Notes: generated from the sequence alone by a model not told the origin. DNA of 64,000 nt from Hugonella massiliensis (GCA_001486445.1 LN908986.1:1411895-1475894); one strand, 5' to 3'; positions 9,627 to 17,574 are shown, counted from the stretch's first letter. Program-made: numbers and translations.

Positions 9627-10541
9627 CTACTGGCAGTCGGCGGCAAGCGCCGCGCACAGGGCGTCGAGCAGAGTGATTGCGTAATGTTGGGCCGAACGGT
9701 CGGGCCCGGCGTCTTCCCACTGGCTACCCGGCAGGCAGACCGACACGCGATGCGGGTGCTGCTCGCGCGCCACGCCCAAGGCCGATTGCAGGCGCAGACC
9801 CAGCGTCGATTCGTTTTCGAATTCCACGAAGGGCACGCTCCCAGAAGCGTCCTGCTTGCTCGTGACGATGTGCACGAGCGTCATGTCGTCGCCCGGCAGC
9901 ACGAGCAGGTTGTCGGCGGAAACGATCTTCGACGAGGGGTTGGTGGCCAGTGACAGGTTGGACATGCGGTCGGCCACCGAACGGGTGAAGTCGTCAGTGC
10001 CGAACAGGCACACCGCGTTGGTTTCCAGCACGTCGGCCGCACGGGCGAAGCCCACGTGCTTGGTGGCCTGCGGGCCCGGTTTGCCCTCCCAGGAATGGTG
10101 GAGGTTGTTGATCGCGCGGTAGGTGAAGGCACCGGCGATGCCGTCGGAAGGCAGGCCCATATTGAGCTGGAATTTGCGCAAGGCCGATTCGGTGTAGGCC
10201 CCGAAGATGCCGTCTTCGCCGCAGGCGAAGCCCAAGGCGTTGAGCGCCGACTGCAGCTGCTTGACATCGTTGCCGTGGAAATAGGGCATGTGCAGGTAGA
10301 GGGTGCGATCGCCCAGGGTGAACGTGGCGTCGAGCAGGGCCGCCCAGATCTTGTCGTTAACCTCGCGCAGTTCCGGCAGGCCCTCTTCGCGACAGAAGGC
10401 CGCCACCGCTTCGGCGGTGGCTTCGTCGAAGGTGCCCGTTGCTTGCTTCGGCCCCAGGAATCCCAAATCGATCAGCTTCTGCTGAACATCGGATACGCCA
10501 GCGCCGGTGTCGTGTAACTGAATTGCTTCCATGTGCGCCAT
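9627..10541 (-). CDS. Protein with two peptidoglycan-binding domains and an unassigned C-terminal domain
   Basis: A 304-residue protein with no signal peptide that I can see. Residues ~5-70 and ~75-150 are two PG_binding_1-type three-helix modules (DVQQKLIDLGFLGPKQATGTFDEAT; DVKQLQSALNALGFACGEDGIFG), which normally bind cell-wall peptidoglycan. The remaining ~150 residues are not recognised. They sit where related proteins carry an N-acetylmuramoyl-L-alanine amidase domain, but I see no zinc-ligand histidine/glutamate pattern, so it may be a degenerate, non-catalytic version. Lack of an export signal is odd for a wall-binding protein. It lies 25 nt before glmU, probably in one operon, which fits an envelope role. 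Confidence 0.65.
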   Translation of the reverse strand: MAHMEAIQLHDTGAGVSDVQQKLIDLGFLGPKQATGTFDEATAEAVAAFCREEGLPELREVNDKIWAALLDATFTLGDRTLYLHMPYFHGNDVKQLQSALNALGFACGEDGIFGAYTESALRKFQLNMGLPSDGIAGAFTYRAINNLHHSWEGKPGPQATKHVGFARAADVLETNAVCLFGTDDFTRSVADRMSNLSLATNPSSKIVSADNLLVLPGDDMTLVHIVTSKQDASGSVPFVEFENESTLGLRLQSALGVAREQHPHRVSVCLPGSQWEDAGPDRSAQHYAITLLDALCAALAADCQ

Positions 10542-10558
10542 TCTATTCCGGAGGTGTC

Positions 10559-10583
10559 CCGCAGGCGCGGGCCTGCGGCTTTT
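10559..10583. terminator. GC-rich hairpin between two minus-strand genes
   Basis: Arms CCGCAGG and CCTGCGG with a six-base loop, followed by CTTTTT on the plus strand. The T-run favours plus-strand termination although no plus-strand gene precedes it. It may act in both directions after the polyprenyl synthase gene. Confidence 0.4.
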
Positions 10584-10621
10584 TCAAAGATATTCGCACA
10601 GCGTGCACGCGTCGCGCGCTG

Positions 10622-11686
10622 TTAGCGCAGACGATTCACAAACCAATCGGCCATGGACAGGAGCAAGTCGCGCGCCTGCGAAGGCTCGATCACGTCGACC
10701 AGGCGAATCTTGGCTACGCTCGTGAGGTTTTCGGCATACTCGCGCGCGTAGTCGATACTGCCCGATTCCTGCATGATGTCGACCGCTTCGGCGAGGACCG
10801 CCGGGTCCTTTTCGTGGGAGGACAGGATTTCGACGAGCCGGTCGCGCTGGGCGGAATGCTGCAGGGCGTGCACCACGACGAGGGTGCGCTTGCCTTCGGT
10901 GATGTCGCTGCGGAAGTCCTTCTTGGTGGATTCTTCGGCGCCGATCAGGTTGAGCAGGTCGTCTTGAATCTGGAAAGCGAGCCCGGTGTCGAGGCCGTAG
11001 TTGCGCAGACCCTCGATTTCGGTTTCGGTGCCGCCGCCGATGATGGCGCCCACGGCCAGGGGCACGGCCCCCGAGTAATGGGCCGTTTTGTGGGTGGCCA
11101 TGACCAGGTAGTCTTCGGTCGTGATGTCGTAACGGCCGTCGCGCGCCCAGCCCAAATCGAGGGCCTGACCTTCGATCGTGCGCTGGGTCATCTTGATGAG
11201 CTCGCGCACCACGCGCACCTTGGTCGCGTCGTCGAGGCTTTCGTCTTCCATCACCGTGCCGTTAACCAGGGAAAGCCCCAGGTCGCCGGCGTTGATCGCG
11301 ATGCCCTCGCCTTCGGTGAGATGCAGGCAGGGCTCGCCACGGCGCAGTTCCGCTTCGTCGGCGATATCATCGTGGATGAGAGCGGCGGTGTGGAAGTGCT
11401 CGATGGCCGCTGCGGCGCTCGTGGCCTTCACGATGTCGCCGCCCACGGCCTGGCAGGCCGCAAAGCAGATGAGCGGGCGATGGCGCTTGCCCCCGTTCTG
11501 GCTGTACGTGAACAGGGGGTCGTAGAGGTAGCGGTCCATATCGGGATGCGTGCCCCGCGGAATATAGGTGTTGATGAGGTCGCCTACCTGCTTGGCGTAG
11601 CTGTTCAGGTAGTCCTGGAAGTTGCCCGGTTGGGCATTCACCGAACGGATGATTTCGCGGATGTTTTGAACAGTGGTCTCAGACAC
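10622..11686 (-). CDS. Polyprenyl diphosphate synthase
   Basis: A 354-residue trans-isoprenyl diphosphate synthase that condenses isopentenyl diphosphate onto an allylic primer to make quinone side chains or related lipids. Key residues are visible: GGKRHRP near the N-terminus, the first aspartate-rich motif HDDIADEAELRRG, and the second aspartate motif QIQDDLLN. The GTG at 11686 is preferred. An in-frame ATG at 11830 lies inside tRNA-Leu and would add tRNA-encoded residues. Product chain length cannot be judged by eye. The gene is single, followed by an ~80 nt gap. Confidence 0.9.
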   Translation of the reverse strand: MSETTVQNIREIIRSVNAQPGNFQDYLNSYAKQVGDLINTYIPRGTHPDMDRYLYDPLFTYSQNGGKRHRPLICFAACQAVGGDIVKATSAAAAIEHFHTAALIHDDIADEAELRRGEPCLHLTEGEGIAINAGDLGLSLVNGTVMEDESLDDATKVRVVRELIKMTQRTIEGQALDLGWARDGRYDITTEDYLVMATHKTAHYSGAVPLAVGAIIGGGTETEIEGLRNYGLDTGLAFQIQDDLLNLIGAEESTKKDFRSDITEGKRTLVVVHALQHSAQRDRLVEILSSHEKDPAVLAEAVDIMQESGSIDYAREYAENLTSVAKIRLVDVIEPSQARDLLLSMADWFVNRLR

Positions 11687-11751
11687 GTGTGCCGCACTCT
11701 TTCCCGGGCGTATCGCGCAAGCTGCCCGCAGCTCTGCATCGGTTGTTACGG

Positions 11752-11836
11752 TGGTAGGAGCGGTGGGACTCGAACCCACATATCCGAAGATGGCGGATTT
11801 TAAGTCCGCTGCGTCTGCCAGTTCCGCCACGCTCCC
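11752..11836 (-). tRNA. tRNA-Leu (anticodon TAA)
   Basis: An 85-nt cloverleaf including an encoded CCA. The acceptor stem GGGAGCG pairs with CGCTCCT through one G-U pair. The anticodon stem GCGGA/TCCGC holds the loop CTTAAAA, giving TAA. A long class II variable arm (CATCTTCGGATATG) and a T arm GTGGGTTCGAGTCCCAC are present. Confidence 0.97.
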
Positions 11837-11859
11837 GCATCCTTTTGATGCAATTTCCC

Positions 11860-11868
11860 ATCATAGCA
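11860..11868 (-). promoter_or_regulatory. Extended -10 promoter of tRNA-Leu(TAA)
   Basis: On the minus strand TTTTGCTATGAT lies 24 bases before the tRNA. The TGC directly before TATGAT gives an extended -10. The same TTTTGCTATRAT block precedes the other tRNA-Leu at 51054. Confidence 0.55.
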
Positions 11869-11966
11869 AAAGGCGCAAGCCCACAACATAGTGCATAGAA
11901 AGCGCCCACGACGGAAGCAAATGCGCGAACGGCACGGTTGCAGGGCCCAATGCTGAGCCGAGCGGG

Positions 11967-12911
11967 TTAGGCGCGGCCGTCCATGCGCTGGGCGGTCGAC
12001 ATGATGATGCCCTGCAGGATGTCGTTTTCGCTCGCCGTGAACGACCCGGTGCCGGCCAGGTCGACCAGGTCCTGCAAGATGAGCATGCCGGCCACGATTA
12101 CCGGCGCCCGGCCCGCCTGCAGGCCCGTGATGCGCACGCGTTCGGCCAGGGGCACGCTCGCCACCTGCGTGGTGACGCGGGCAAGATCGGCGGCCGTCAC
12201 CTGGGCGCCCTGCACGCGCGACGAATCGTAGACTTCCATCCGGTCGCGAATCGACACGACTGTGGTGGCCGTGCCCGCCACCGACACCATGCGGTCGATT
12301 TCGAAACCCTGGGAGCGCACCTCGTCGAAGAAGGCCGCGAACTGCGGGTGGCACCAAGCGCGCGCGGCCGCGATCTCTTGGGCCGTGGGCGGGTCGCCCG
12401 CCAGGTTGCGTTCAGTCACGCGGCGGCACCCGATGTTGAAGGAGTGCTTGAACAGGGGTTCCTGGCCGCCTATGCCGCAGATGAGCTCGGTCGAGCCGCC
12501 GCCCACGTCGGTCACGAGCAGGCGCTCGCCCGGGAAATCGGCCGAAGCGCCCAAAAACGACAGGGCCGCTTCGCGCTCGCCGGGAATCACCGTAAGGGTC
12601 ACGCCCAAACGGGCAAGCTTATCCTGGAAGACCTGAGCGTTCTTGGCGTCGCGGCTTGCCGAGGTAGCCAGGGCGACCACGGTGACGGGCGCGCCGGGCT
12701 CTTCGAAGCCGCGCACCACGTCCATATAGGAAGCGACCGCGGCGCACGTGCGCTCCATCGCCGCTTCGGAAAGAACGCCCGTCGCATCGACGCCCTCCCC
12801 CAGGTTCACGATTTCAGCCCGCTTGGCGAGCTCGTCGAGGCCGTGTTCGGTGACGTCGGCCACCAGCAAACGAGCCGTGACCGTTCCGATGTCGATTGCC
12901 GCGATGCGCAT
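11967..12911 (-). CDS. Ppx/GppA-family phosphatase (exopolyphosphatase-like)
   Basis: A 314-residue ASKHA-fold protein. The phosphate-1 loop AAIDIGTVTARLLVA, the conserved VTVVALATSASRDAKN segment, GEREA and the phosphate-2 loop LLVTDVGGGSTELI all match Ppx/GppA enzymes, which hydrolyse polyphosphate or pppGpp. The length is that of the short, Actinobacteria-type Ppx without the C-terminal HD domain. The substrate is not decidable from sequence. It starts six nt after the FtsB-like gene ends, so the two are probably one transcript. Confidence 0.9.
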   Translation of the reverse strand: MRIAAIDIGTVTARLLVADVTEHGLDELAKRAEIVNLGEGVDATGVLSEAAMERTCAAVASYMDVVRGFEEPGAPVTVVALATSASRDAKNAQVFQDKLARLGVTLTVIPGEREAALSFLGASADFPGERLLVTDVGGGSTELICGIGGQEPLFKHSFNIGCRRVTERNLAGDPPTAQEIAAARAWCHPQFAAFFDEVRSQGFEIDRMVSVAGTATTVVSIRDRMEVYDSSRVQGAQVTAADLARVTTQVASVPLAERVRITGLQAGRAPVIVAGMLILQDLVDLAGTGSFTASENDILQGIIMSTAQRMDGRA

Positions 12912-12917
12912 GGTTAC

Positions 12918-13826
12918 CTACCCTTCGAAGCCGAACAGAGGATCGAGTATGCCGGAATACCAAGTAGCGGGCGCCGACGCATCGATGGATGAACTCGACA
13001 CAGTCGACGAAGCGTCGCTCGAATCGTCGAGACCCGCAACGTTGACCGCGCTCTCGTCGCCGCGCACCCAGCCGTACTGGTCGCGCACCGCGTCTTCCTT
13101 GCCTTCGTCGGTGGAAAGGTAGTTCACCTGGTTCTGCAGGTCGGTGTTGCGCTGGGAAGCGATGTCGTAGGCCGCTTGGGTCTTGGCCTGCTCGCGCAGG
13201 GCCAAGTAGTAGGACTGGGCCGGCGCGTAAAGGAAGGCCGCGCACATCACCGTGCAAGCCGCAACGACCACGGGCACGAAGAAGGCCGAATGGCCCGTGC
13301 GCGCCTTGTGGGCGTCGAACTTGGCGCGCACCCCCGACGCACTGCCGGCCGCCTCGTTCTGCAGGCGAGCCGACCGTTTATGGGACGCCCCCATCTTGCC
13401 GCGGTAAAGCGCGGCGCGCGGACCTTCCGGCGCCGGGGCGTCGTCGCGCACCGTGCGGTCGTAGAGGCGGTCGGCGCGGCGCTTGGCGGCCTCGCGGCGA
13501 CGACGGCTGCGCTCGTCTTCCGCTCCGGCTGCGCGGCCGTCTTCGGCATCGTCGTGCTCGTCGCGGCGGGCGAAGGCGTCACGTCCCACGGCGGCCGCTC
13601 GAGCCTCGCGGGCGCGCAGGCGCTCGCGGGCGGCCTCGCGCGCGTCTTCCGACATGTTGTCCAAGGGAGAGGAGGCCCCGCGTTCGGGGCGCGACTCGGC
13701 GTGAGCACCGCGGCGCACCGCGCGCGCGGACGCTCCGGCATGGCGGGCACGAGACCTGCTGGCCTCGTGTTTCGCCTGTTCAAAGTCGAGAATGCGAGCG
13801 CTTCGCTGTGTGTGGTCGTTGGGCAC
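12918..13826 (-). CDS. FtsB/DivIC-like septum formation initiator with a long charged N-terminus
   Basis: A 302-residue bitopic membrane protein. Residues 1-~175 are a low-complexity, Arg/Ala/Glu-rich cytoplasmic region. A single membrane helix follows (HSAFFVPVVVAACTVMCAAF, about 178-198). Next comes an extracytoplasmic coiled coil (YLALREQAKTQAAYDIASQR...LQNQVNYL) and the DivIC-type segment EDAVRDQYGWVRGDESAV. This matches the divisome proteins FtsB/DivIC, though the N-terminal part is far longer than usual. The C-terminus is Ser/Asp-rich. The start is a GTG. It lies directly upstream of the Ppx/GppA gene, a pairing common in Actinobacteria (eno-ftsB-ppx). Confidence 0.82.
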   Translation of the reverse strand: MPNDHTQRSARILDFEQAKHEASRSRARHAGASARAVRRGAHAESRPERGASSPLDNMSEDAREAARERLRAREARAAAVGRDAFARRDEHDDAEDGRAAGAEDERSRRRREAAKRRADRLYDRTVRDDAPAPEGPRAALYRGKMGASHKRSARLQNEAAGSASGVRAKFDAHKARTGHSAFFVPVVVAACTVMCAAFLYAPAQSYYLALREQAKTQAAYDIASQRNTDLQNQVNYLSTDEGKEDAVRDQYGWVRGDESAVNVAGLDDSSDASSTVSSSSIDASAPATWYSGILDPLFGFEG

Positions 13827-13935
13827 GAACGTCGGTCCTTTGCAGTTGGGTGGTACGTTTCGGTAGGCTGGATACTGCTTTGGTGGGACCTACTATAACA
13901 CCCGTTTCAAGGATCGGAGAAAGCCCTTTCGGAAT

Positions 13936-13970
13936 ATCAAAAACGCCCTTCCGCGTGTGGCGGAAGGGCG
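13936..13970 (-). terminator. Rho-independent terminator after yebC
   Basis: A near-perfect hairpin CGCCCTTCCGC/GCGGAAGGGCG is followed on the minus strand by GTTTTTGA. It ends the yebC transcript. Confidence 0.85.
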
Positions 13971-13995
13971 TTCGAAGAACCGCTTGAAACGGGGT

Positions 13996-14793
13996 TTACT
14001 CCTCTTCGAGAGCCGCCGCGATTTCGTCGGTGATGTCCATGGTGTGGTAGACGCCCTGAAGGTCTTCGAGCTCTTCGAGCTTGTCGACCAGGCGCATAAC
14101 CTTCTTGGCATCGGACACGGAAACCTGGGTCGGGGTGGTGGGCAGCATGACGAATTCGGCGCCGGCCGTTTCGATACCCTGGTCCTCGAGACCCTTCTTC
14201 ACGGCCATGAGGTCGGAGGGGTCGGTGTAGACGATCCAGCTGTCGTCGGCGTCTTCGTAGTCGGAGCCGCCCGCTTCCATAACCTGCATCATGAACTCGT
14301 CTTCGTCGACGGCGTTTTCCTTATCGGGAACCTTCTTCGAATCGGATTCGATGATCTTGGGAACGCGGATCTGGCCCTTGCGCTCGAACTGGAAGGCCAC
14401 CGAACCGCTCGTGCCCAGGTTGCCGCCCGCATGGGCGAAGGCGCTGCGCACGTCGGCCGCGGTGCGGTTGCGGTTGTCGGTCAGGGCCTCGCAGTAGATG
14501 GCGACGCCGGCCGGGCCGTAGCCTTCGTAGACGACCGTTTCGTAGTTCGCGGCGTCCTTGCCGGAACCGAACGCTTTGTCGATAGCCGTCTTGATCTTGT
14601 CCTTGGGCAGCGAATAGCCCTTGGCCTTTTCGATGGCGGCAGCAAGAGAAGCGTTGTTGTCCGGGTTGGGGTCGCCCCCCTCCTTCGCGGCAACGGTGAT
14701 GTTGCGGGAAAGCTTACCGAACAGCGCCGAACGCTTAGCGTCCTGAGCTGCCTTGCGGTGCTTGGTGGTAGCCCACTTTGAATGCCCTGACAT
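13996..14793 (-). CDS. yebC: YebC/PmpR-family protein
   Basis: A 265-residue soluble protein of the TACO1/YebC family, known as transcription regulators and as factors that relieve ribosome stalling at difficult sequences. The signature N-terminus MSGHSKWATTKHRKAAQDAKRS and the VYEGYGPAGVAIYCEALTDNRNRT segment are both clear. There is an acidic insertion (about residues 160-185) and an acidic C-terminus. It is a single gene with its own terminator. Its upstream region marks the border with the accessory island. Confidence 0.95.
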   Translation of the reverse strand: MSGHSKWATTKHRKAAQDAKRSALFGKLSRNITVAAKEGGDPNPDNNASLAAAIEKAKGYSLPKDKIKTAIDKAFGSGKDAANYETVVYEGYGPAGVAIYCEALTDNRNRTAADVRSAFAHAGGNLGTSGSVAFQFERKGQIRVPKIIESDSKKVPDKENAVDEDEFMMQVMEAGGSDYEDADDSWIVYTDPSDLMAVKKGLEDQGIETAGAEFVMLPTTPTQVSVSDAKKVMRLVDKLEELEDLQGVYHTMDITDEIAAALEEE

Positions 14794-14970
14794 AGCACTT
14801 CCTTAATTGTTGAATAGCCGGTGGATACGCACGCAGTCGTGCGGCAAAATGCAATTTGCTAGTGTAGCACAGGCGGAGCAAGCGTGCAGATGCACACCCC
14901 TCTCCCCCGTATCGTCAAATGGCGCCGAACGCCACCGGCGTACGCGATTTTCATGGGATCCCTCGCACCG

Positions 14971-14999
14971 CAGACCACCCCCGCGTGTGCGGGGAGCGC
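14971..14999 (-). repeat. Type I-E-like CRISPR repeat, solitary copy 1
   Basis: A 29-nt unit with the palindromic core CCCCGCGTGTGCGGGG followed by AGCGC. Read on the minus strand it has the G-C-TCCCCGC...GCGGGG pattern of type I-E repeats. No second repeat occurs within ordinary spacer distance. It lies ten bases from the stop of the first 84-residue gene. Confidence 0.6.
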
Positions 15000-15009
15000 A
15001 TGACTGCTC

Positions 15010-15264
15010 CTATTCCTCGAAGGCGGGCATGACAACCTCATAGCCCTCGTCGTCGACAATGCGCGGGCGCTTGAGCCCGTGCTTTGCGAAAATCTGCTTC
15101 ACCGCCAAGTCGAGCTCTATCACGCTGAGCGCCTTCACATGCTCGTCCAGCACGTATCCCTCCCATTTCTGAAACTTCGCATCGGCCGTGAACAACTGCG
15201 GGATCATCTCATCGTGCACCTTGCCCACGCACTTGTCGTTCCACATGATTGCCAACGTCTGCAT
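15010..15264 (-). CDS. 84-residue hypothetical protein, copy A of a tandem paralogue pair
   Basis: I do not recognise the family. The 84 residues start MQTLAIMWNDKCVGKV and end GLKRPRIVDDEGYEVVMPAF, and both ends are identical to copy B at 16022-16276. The central ~45 residues differ at about half the positions. There is no signal peptide or membrane helix; the protein is small, soluble and mildly acidic at the C-terminus. The first 45 coding bases are identical in the two copies, which points to a recent duplication or gene conversion. It ends ten bases from a solitary type I-E-like repeat, and the zinc-ribbon gene lies 75 nt upstream on the same strand. Its location beside a CRISPR locus invites a defence or anti-defence role, but nothing in the sequence proves one. 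Confidence 0.7.
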   Translation of the reverse strand: MQTLAIMWNDKCVGKVHDEMIPQLFTADAKFQKWEGYVLDEHVKALSVIELDLAVKQIFAKHGLKRPRIVDDEGYEVVMPAFEE

Positions 15265-15339
15265 GACCCCGCCTCTCCTCGAACGTCGTCCCGATTGTAG
15301 GGCAACAAAGCAGAGCAGCGCGCTGGAACGAAAAGGCGG

Positions 15340-15627
15340 CTATTTGAAAATCGAGGAGGGTGCACTTCCAAGCTTGTTCCCCTTTACCACCCACGAGTTG
15401 CCGCAGTCCTGGCAGATGGCTACCTTTTCCTGAACGGTCTTCGTTTTATTAGTGCCCTTCGATTTCTTCCAGAAGAGGTTCGACACCCCCAACGTCATAA
15501 CCGCAGTTGTCGCGCGCGCTGCGTTGTTCATATGTCCGCCGAAGCCAACCCCCTTTTTGTTAGTCATCTGCCCCTTTTCTACCATCTGGATGGTCACGTT
15601 GTTGGATCCGCAACTTGGGCACTGCAT
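15340..15627 (-). CDS. Small zinc-ribbon protein
   Basis: A 95-residue protein with two CxxC pairs, CPSC near the N-terminus and CQDC near residue 75, which would bind one zinc ion as a split zinc ribbon. Between them is a Gly/Ala-rich stretch with FGGHMNNAARATTAV and the NLFWKKSKG segment. The ATG at 15627 is chosen because the protein then opens with the first cysteine pair; the longer in-frame version has no recognisable sequence. The function is unknown. It lies upstream of the first 84-residue gene on the same strand, with a 75 nt gap, inside the segment bounded by solitary repeats 1 and 2. Confidence 0.72.
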   Translation of the reverse strand: MQCPSCGSNNVTIQMVEKGQMTNKKGVGFGGHMNNAARATTAVMTLGVSNLFWKKSKGTNKTKTVQEKVAICQDCGNSWVVKGNKLGSAPSSIFK

Positions 15628-15982
15628 TGTGCATGCTCCTCTCGTTCGTGCTATAGCGCACCTTGTCCTACAAACGACCAGGCAGTACGAGTATCGCTCG
15701 ACCATGAGCAGCGCACATTAGCTGTCAGCTAATAACGGAACCGCCAGCGGAAAGCAGCTTGGAGACAACATCGTTTGCGTTAGGTCGAACGCCAACCATT
15801 CTTGTGGGACATTCCATTCGGCGAAGCATTCAATCGGCCTGCCTACCGTCTCCTGAAAGGATTATTGAATGCCCTCAGCACATGGCATACCAGCACAAAG
15901 GAGACACGCGGTTGAGAGCGAAAAGGCCTTTCCGCCCGCAAGATAGCAGATAGGATTCATCAAGGGCCCCTTGGAACTGAAG
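15628..15982. other. Gene-free stretch inside the accessory island
   Basis: About 350 bases between the zinc-ribbon gene and solitary repeat 2. Short open frames occur on both strands but none has a convincing start, ribosome site or familiar sequence. It may hold the zinc-ribbon promoter or a decayed gene. Confidence 0.5.
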
Positions 15983-16011
15983 TGAACCCTCCCCGCGTGT
16001 GCGGGGAGCGC
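15983..16011 (-). repeat. Type I-E-like CRISPR repeat, solitary copy 2
   Basis: Same 29-nt frame as copy 1, with core CCCCGCGTGTGCGGGG then AGCGC. The next ~25 bases, which include the stop of the second 84-residue gene, are also shared with copy 1. This shows that repeat and gene end were duplicated together. Confidence 0.6.
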
Positions 16012-16021
16012 ATGACTGCTC

Positions 16022-16276
16022 CTATTCCTCGAACGCGGGCATCACGACTTCATAGCCCTCGTCGTCGACTATCCTCGGGCGCTTCAAACCGTGCCGCTTG
16101 AAAGCCTCGCGACACTTCATAGTGAGGTCGAGCGCACCGAATGCCTTTATCGGCTCATCGAGCACGTACCCACTCCATATTTGAAATTGAGCTTCGGAAG
16201 TCGGCAGCTGCTTCTTCATCCCGTCGCTCACCTTGCCCACGCACTTGTCGTTCCACATGATTGCCAACGTCTGCAT
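16022..16276 (-). CDS. 84-residue hypothetical protein, copy B of the paralogue pair
   Basis: Paralogue of the protein at 15010-15264, the same length with no gaps. The first 16 and last ~22 residues are identical between the copies. The centre (SDGMKKQLPTSEAQFQIW versus the copy A equivalent) has diverged. The 45 bases at the start of the gene match copy A exactly. The family is not recognised, and no membrane or export signal is present. It fills most of the 415-base segment between solitary repeats 2 and 3, like a single-gene cassette. The remaining ~150 bases upstream of the ATG presumably hold its promoter; I see no strong -35/-10 pair. Confidence 0.7.
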   Translation of the reverse strand: MQTLAIMWNDKCVGKVSDGMKKQLPTSEAQFQIWSGYVLDEPIKAFGALDLTMKCREAFKRHGLKRPRIVDDEGYEVVMPAFEE

Positions 16277-16426
16277 AGAACATCACTTCCCCATTGCTGC
16301 CGATGCACTCAAACAGATAGCGAATGAGCACGGTAACGCGAACGCTACCTGAACCATTAAGTCGTACATGCAACCTCTTACCATAGCCAACGCCTGAAAT
16401 GCCAGCCCGCTCGATGCAAGCGGTCT

Positions 16427-16455
16427 GGTATCAGCCCCGCGTGTGCGGGGAGCAC
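16427..16455 (-). repeat. Type I-E-like CRISPR repeat, solitary copy 3
   Basis: The best-preserved copy. On the minus strand it reads GTGCTCCCCGCACACGCGGG and continues GCTGATACC, 29 nt in all, very like an actinobacterial type I-E repeat. It abuts, in mid-gene, a truncated phage minor capsid reading frame. Confidence 0.65.
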
Positions 16456-17356
16456 TCACCAAGCTTCCCGACCGCAGTTTCGATGCCGAGCACCAGCGCT
16501 TCGTCATGGGGCCCAATGAGTACTACGAGGCCACGCAGCGGCAGCGGTCGATGGAGAGGGCGGCCGCAAGACCAAGCGCCAGGTAGCCGCGATGGAACAG
16601 GCGGGCGTCGGCCACGAGTCGCCGACCTCCGTGCAAAAGCGACTTGTGCTGGGGCGCCAGCAGAAGCGCCTGCGCGACTTCTGCAGCGCCAACCGCCTGC
16701 AGCGCATGCCCGACCGCGAGAGTGCCTACGGAGTGGCCAAGCAGCCAAGGGCGCTCACGGGCGAGAAGTGGAAGGGCGAAAGGGGAATACCGAAGAAGAA
16801 GAACGCCTTGGAAGGGGCTGAAGTGGACCTGAAGCTCATAGCTTCAAAAGAGTACGCCTCCTCATTCAAAGGCCTGACCGGCAATGACGCAGCAGACAAA
16901 GCAGTCTTGCAAGCTGCCAGGATGATGCTCACTCATAGGAGCGGGACGCATGGCGAGGACCTTTGCCTCGTTTCGATCGTCGACGGTGAAGTGAAGGTGT
17001 CGGTCACTGACAGCAAAGGATTTCTCGCGGTGACGCCGACAAGCGACATTCTAGACGCCGTTTCGAGCAATCCAGAGGGGACGTTGTTCTCAGTGCACAA
17101 CCATCCGAGCAACATACCGCCTATCGGTTCCGATCTCGCCGTATCGGCGTCGAGAAGGTACACAGGCGCCATTGTTGTTCTCCATGATGGCGGTGTGTAC
17201 TATTACAAGCATGGGGATATAGCGTTCACTTCAACGCTCTTCGATATGAAGTGCACTGAGCTGGTAAGCGCGGGCAAGTCCCAAACGGAAGCTGCGATCG
17301 AAGTGCTCGACGAGTTCAAGAAAAGGCACGGTGTCAAATGGAAAAAATTAAGGTAG
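16456..17356 (+). pseudogene. Phage minor capsid C-terminal fragment joined to a JAB/MPN-like metallopeptidase domain
   Basis: The 5' end is missing, cut at solitary repeat 3. The first readable residues (TKLPDRSFDAEHQRF, then EYYEATQRQRSMER) resemble the C-terminal part of phage minor capsid (gp2-like) proteins. A one-base frameshift near 16558-16568 moves the frame. After it the text continues KTKRQVAAMEQAGVG and LVLGRQQKRLRDFC, again capsid-like. From ~16830 the frame becomes a different domain of ~170 residues with FSVHNHPSNIPPIGSDL at about 17090-17137. That fits the H-x-H-P-x7-S-x-D zinc site of JAB/JAMM (RadC-like) peptidases. Phage head proteins often carry such C-terminal effector domains. 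From the ATG at 16592 an uninterrupted frame of 254 residues remains, so the JAB part could still be expressed. The partner gene overlaps its end. Confidence 0.6.
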
Positions 17357-17532
17357 GAGTAAAGCATCCAGAGCGACTTTCCATCCCCGACGCTCCCGTT
17401 TCGTGGAAATACGAAGGGTATACGGAAGAAGAGATAAAGGAAATCATAGCTATCGAGGAACAGAAGTCGTTGGCGATGGGCCACTGGCCTAAGCGCGGCG
17501 AGTTCCCAGACGATTGGCCAAACAACGTGTAA
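17338..17532 (+). CDS. Small 64-residue protein overlapping the JAB-domain frame
   Basis: The protein begins MEKIKVGVKHPERLSIPDAP and ends GEFPDDWPNNV. It is rich in Glu, Lys and Pro, with a helix-like centre (YTEEEIKEIIAIEEQKSLAM). The family is not recognised. The start overlaps the last 19 bases of the JAB-domain frame in another phase, so translation is probably coupled. A strong terminator follows 18 nt after the stop. Overlap with a gene for a possible effector, small size and a shared terminator suggest a cognate partner such as an immunity protein or cofactor. This rests on position only. Confidence 0.55.
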   Translation: MEKIKVGVKHPERLSIPDAPVSWKYEGYTEEEIKEIIAIEEQKSLAMGHWPKRGEFPDDWPNNV

Positions 17533-17550
17533 CGGACCGTATTAATGCAG

Positions 17551-17574
17551 GCCCCGCTTCGGCGGGGCTTTTTT
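17551..17574 (+). terminator. Rho-independent terminator of the JAB/partner pair
   Basis: Hairpin GCCCCGC-TTCG-GCGGGGC followed by six T residues on the plus strand. Confidence 0.9.

Noticed and set aside
11687-11830. N-terminal extension of the polyprenyl diphosphate synthase up to an ATG at 11830
   Set aside because: The extension runs through tRNA-Leu, and the text (MAELADAADLKSAIFGY) is the tRNA read as protein.
14971-14999. Solitary type I-E-like repeat as a simple Rho-independent terminator of the 84-residue gene
   Set aside because: No T-run follows on either strand, and copies 3 and 4 are not placed at gene ends in the same way. A terminator role is not excluded but does not explain four same-orientation copies.
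15759-15953. 64-residue plus-strand frame between the zinc-ribbon gene and repeat 2
   Set aside because: No ribosome site, no recognisable sequence, and codon use unlike the neighbours. Treated as non-coding.
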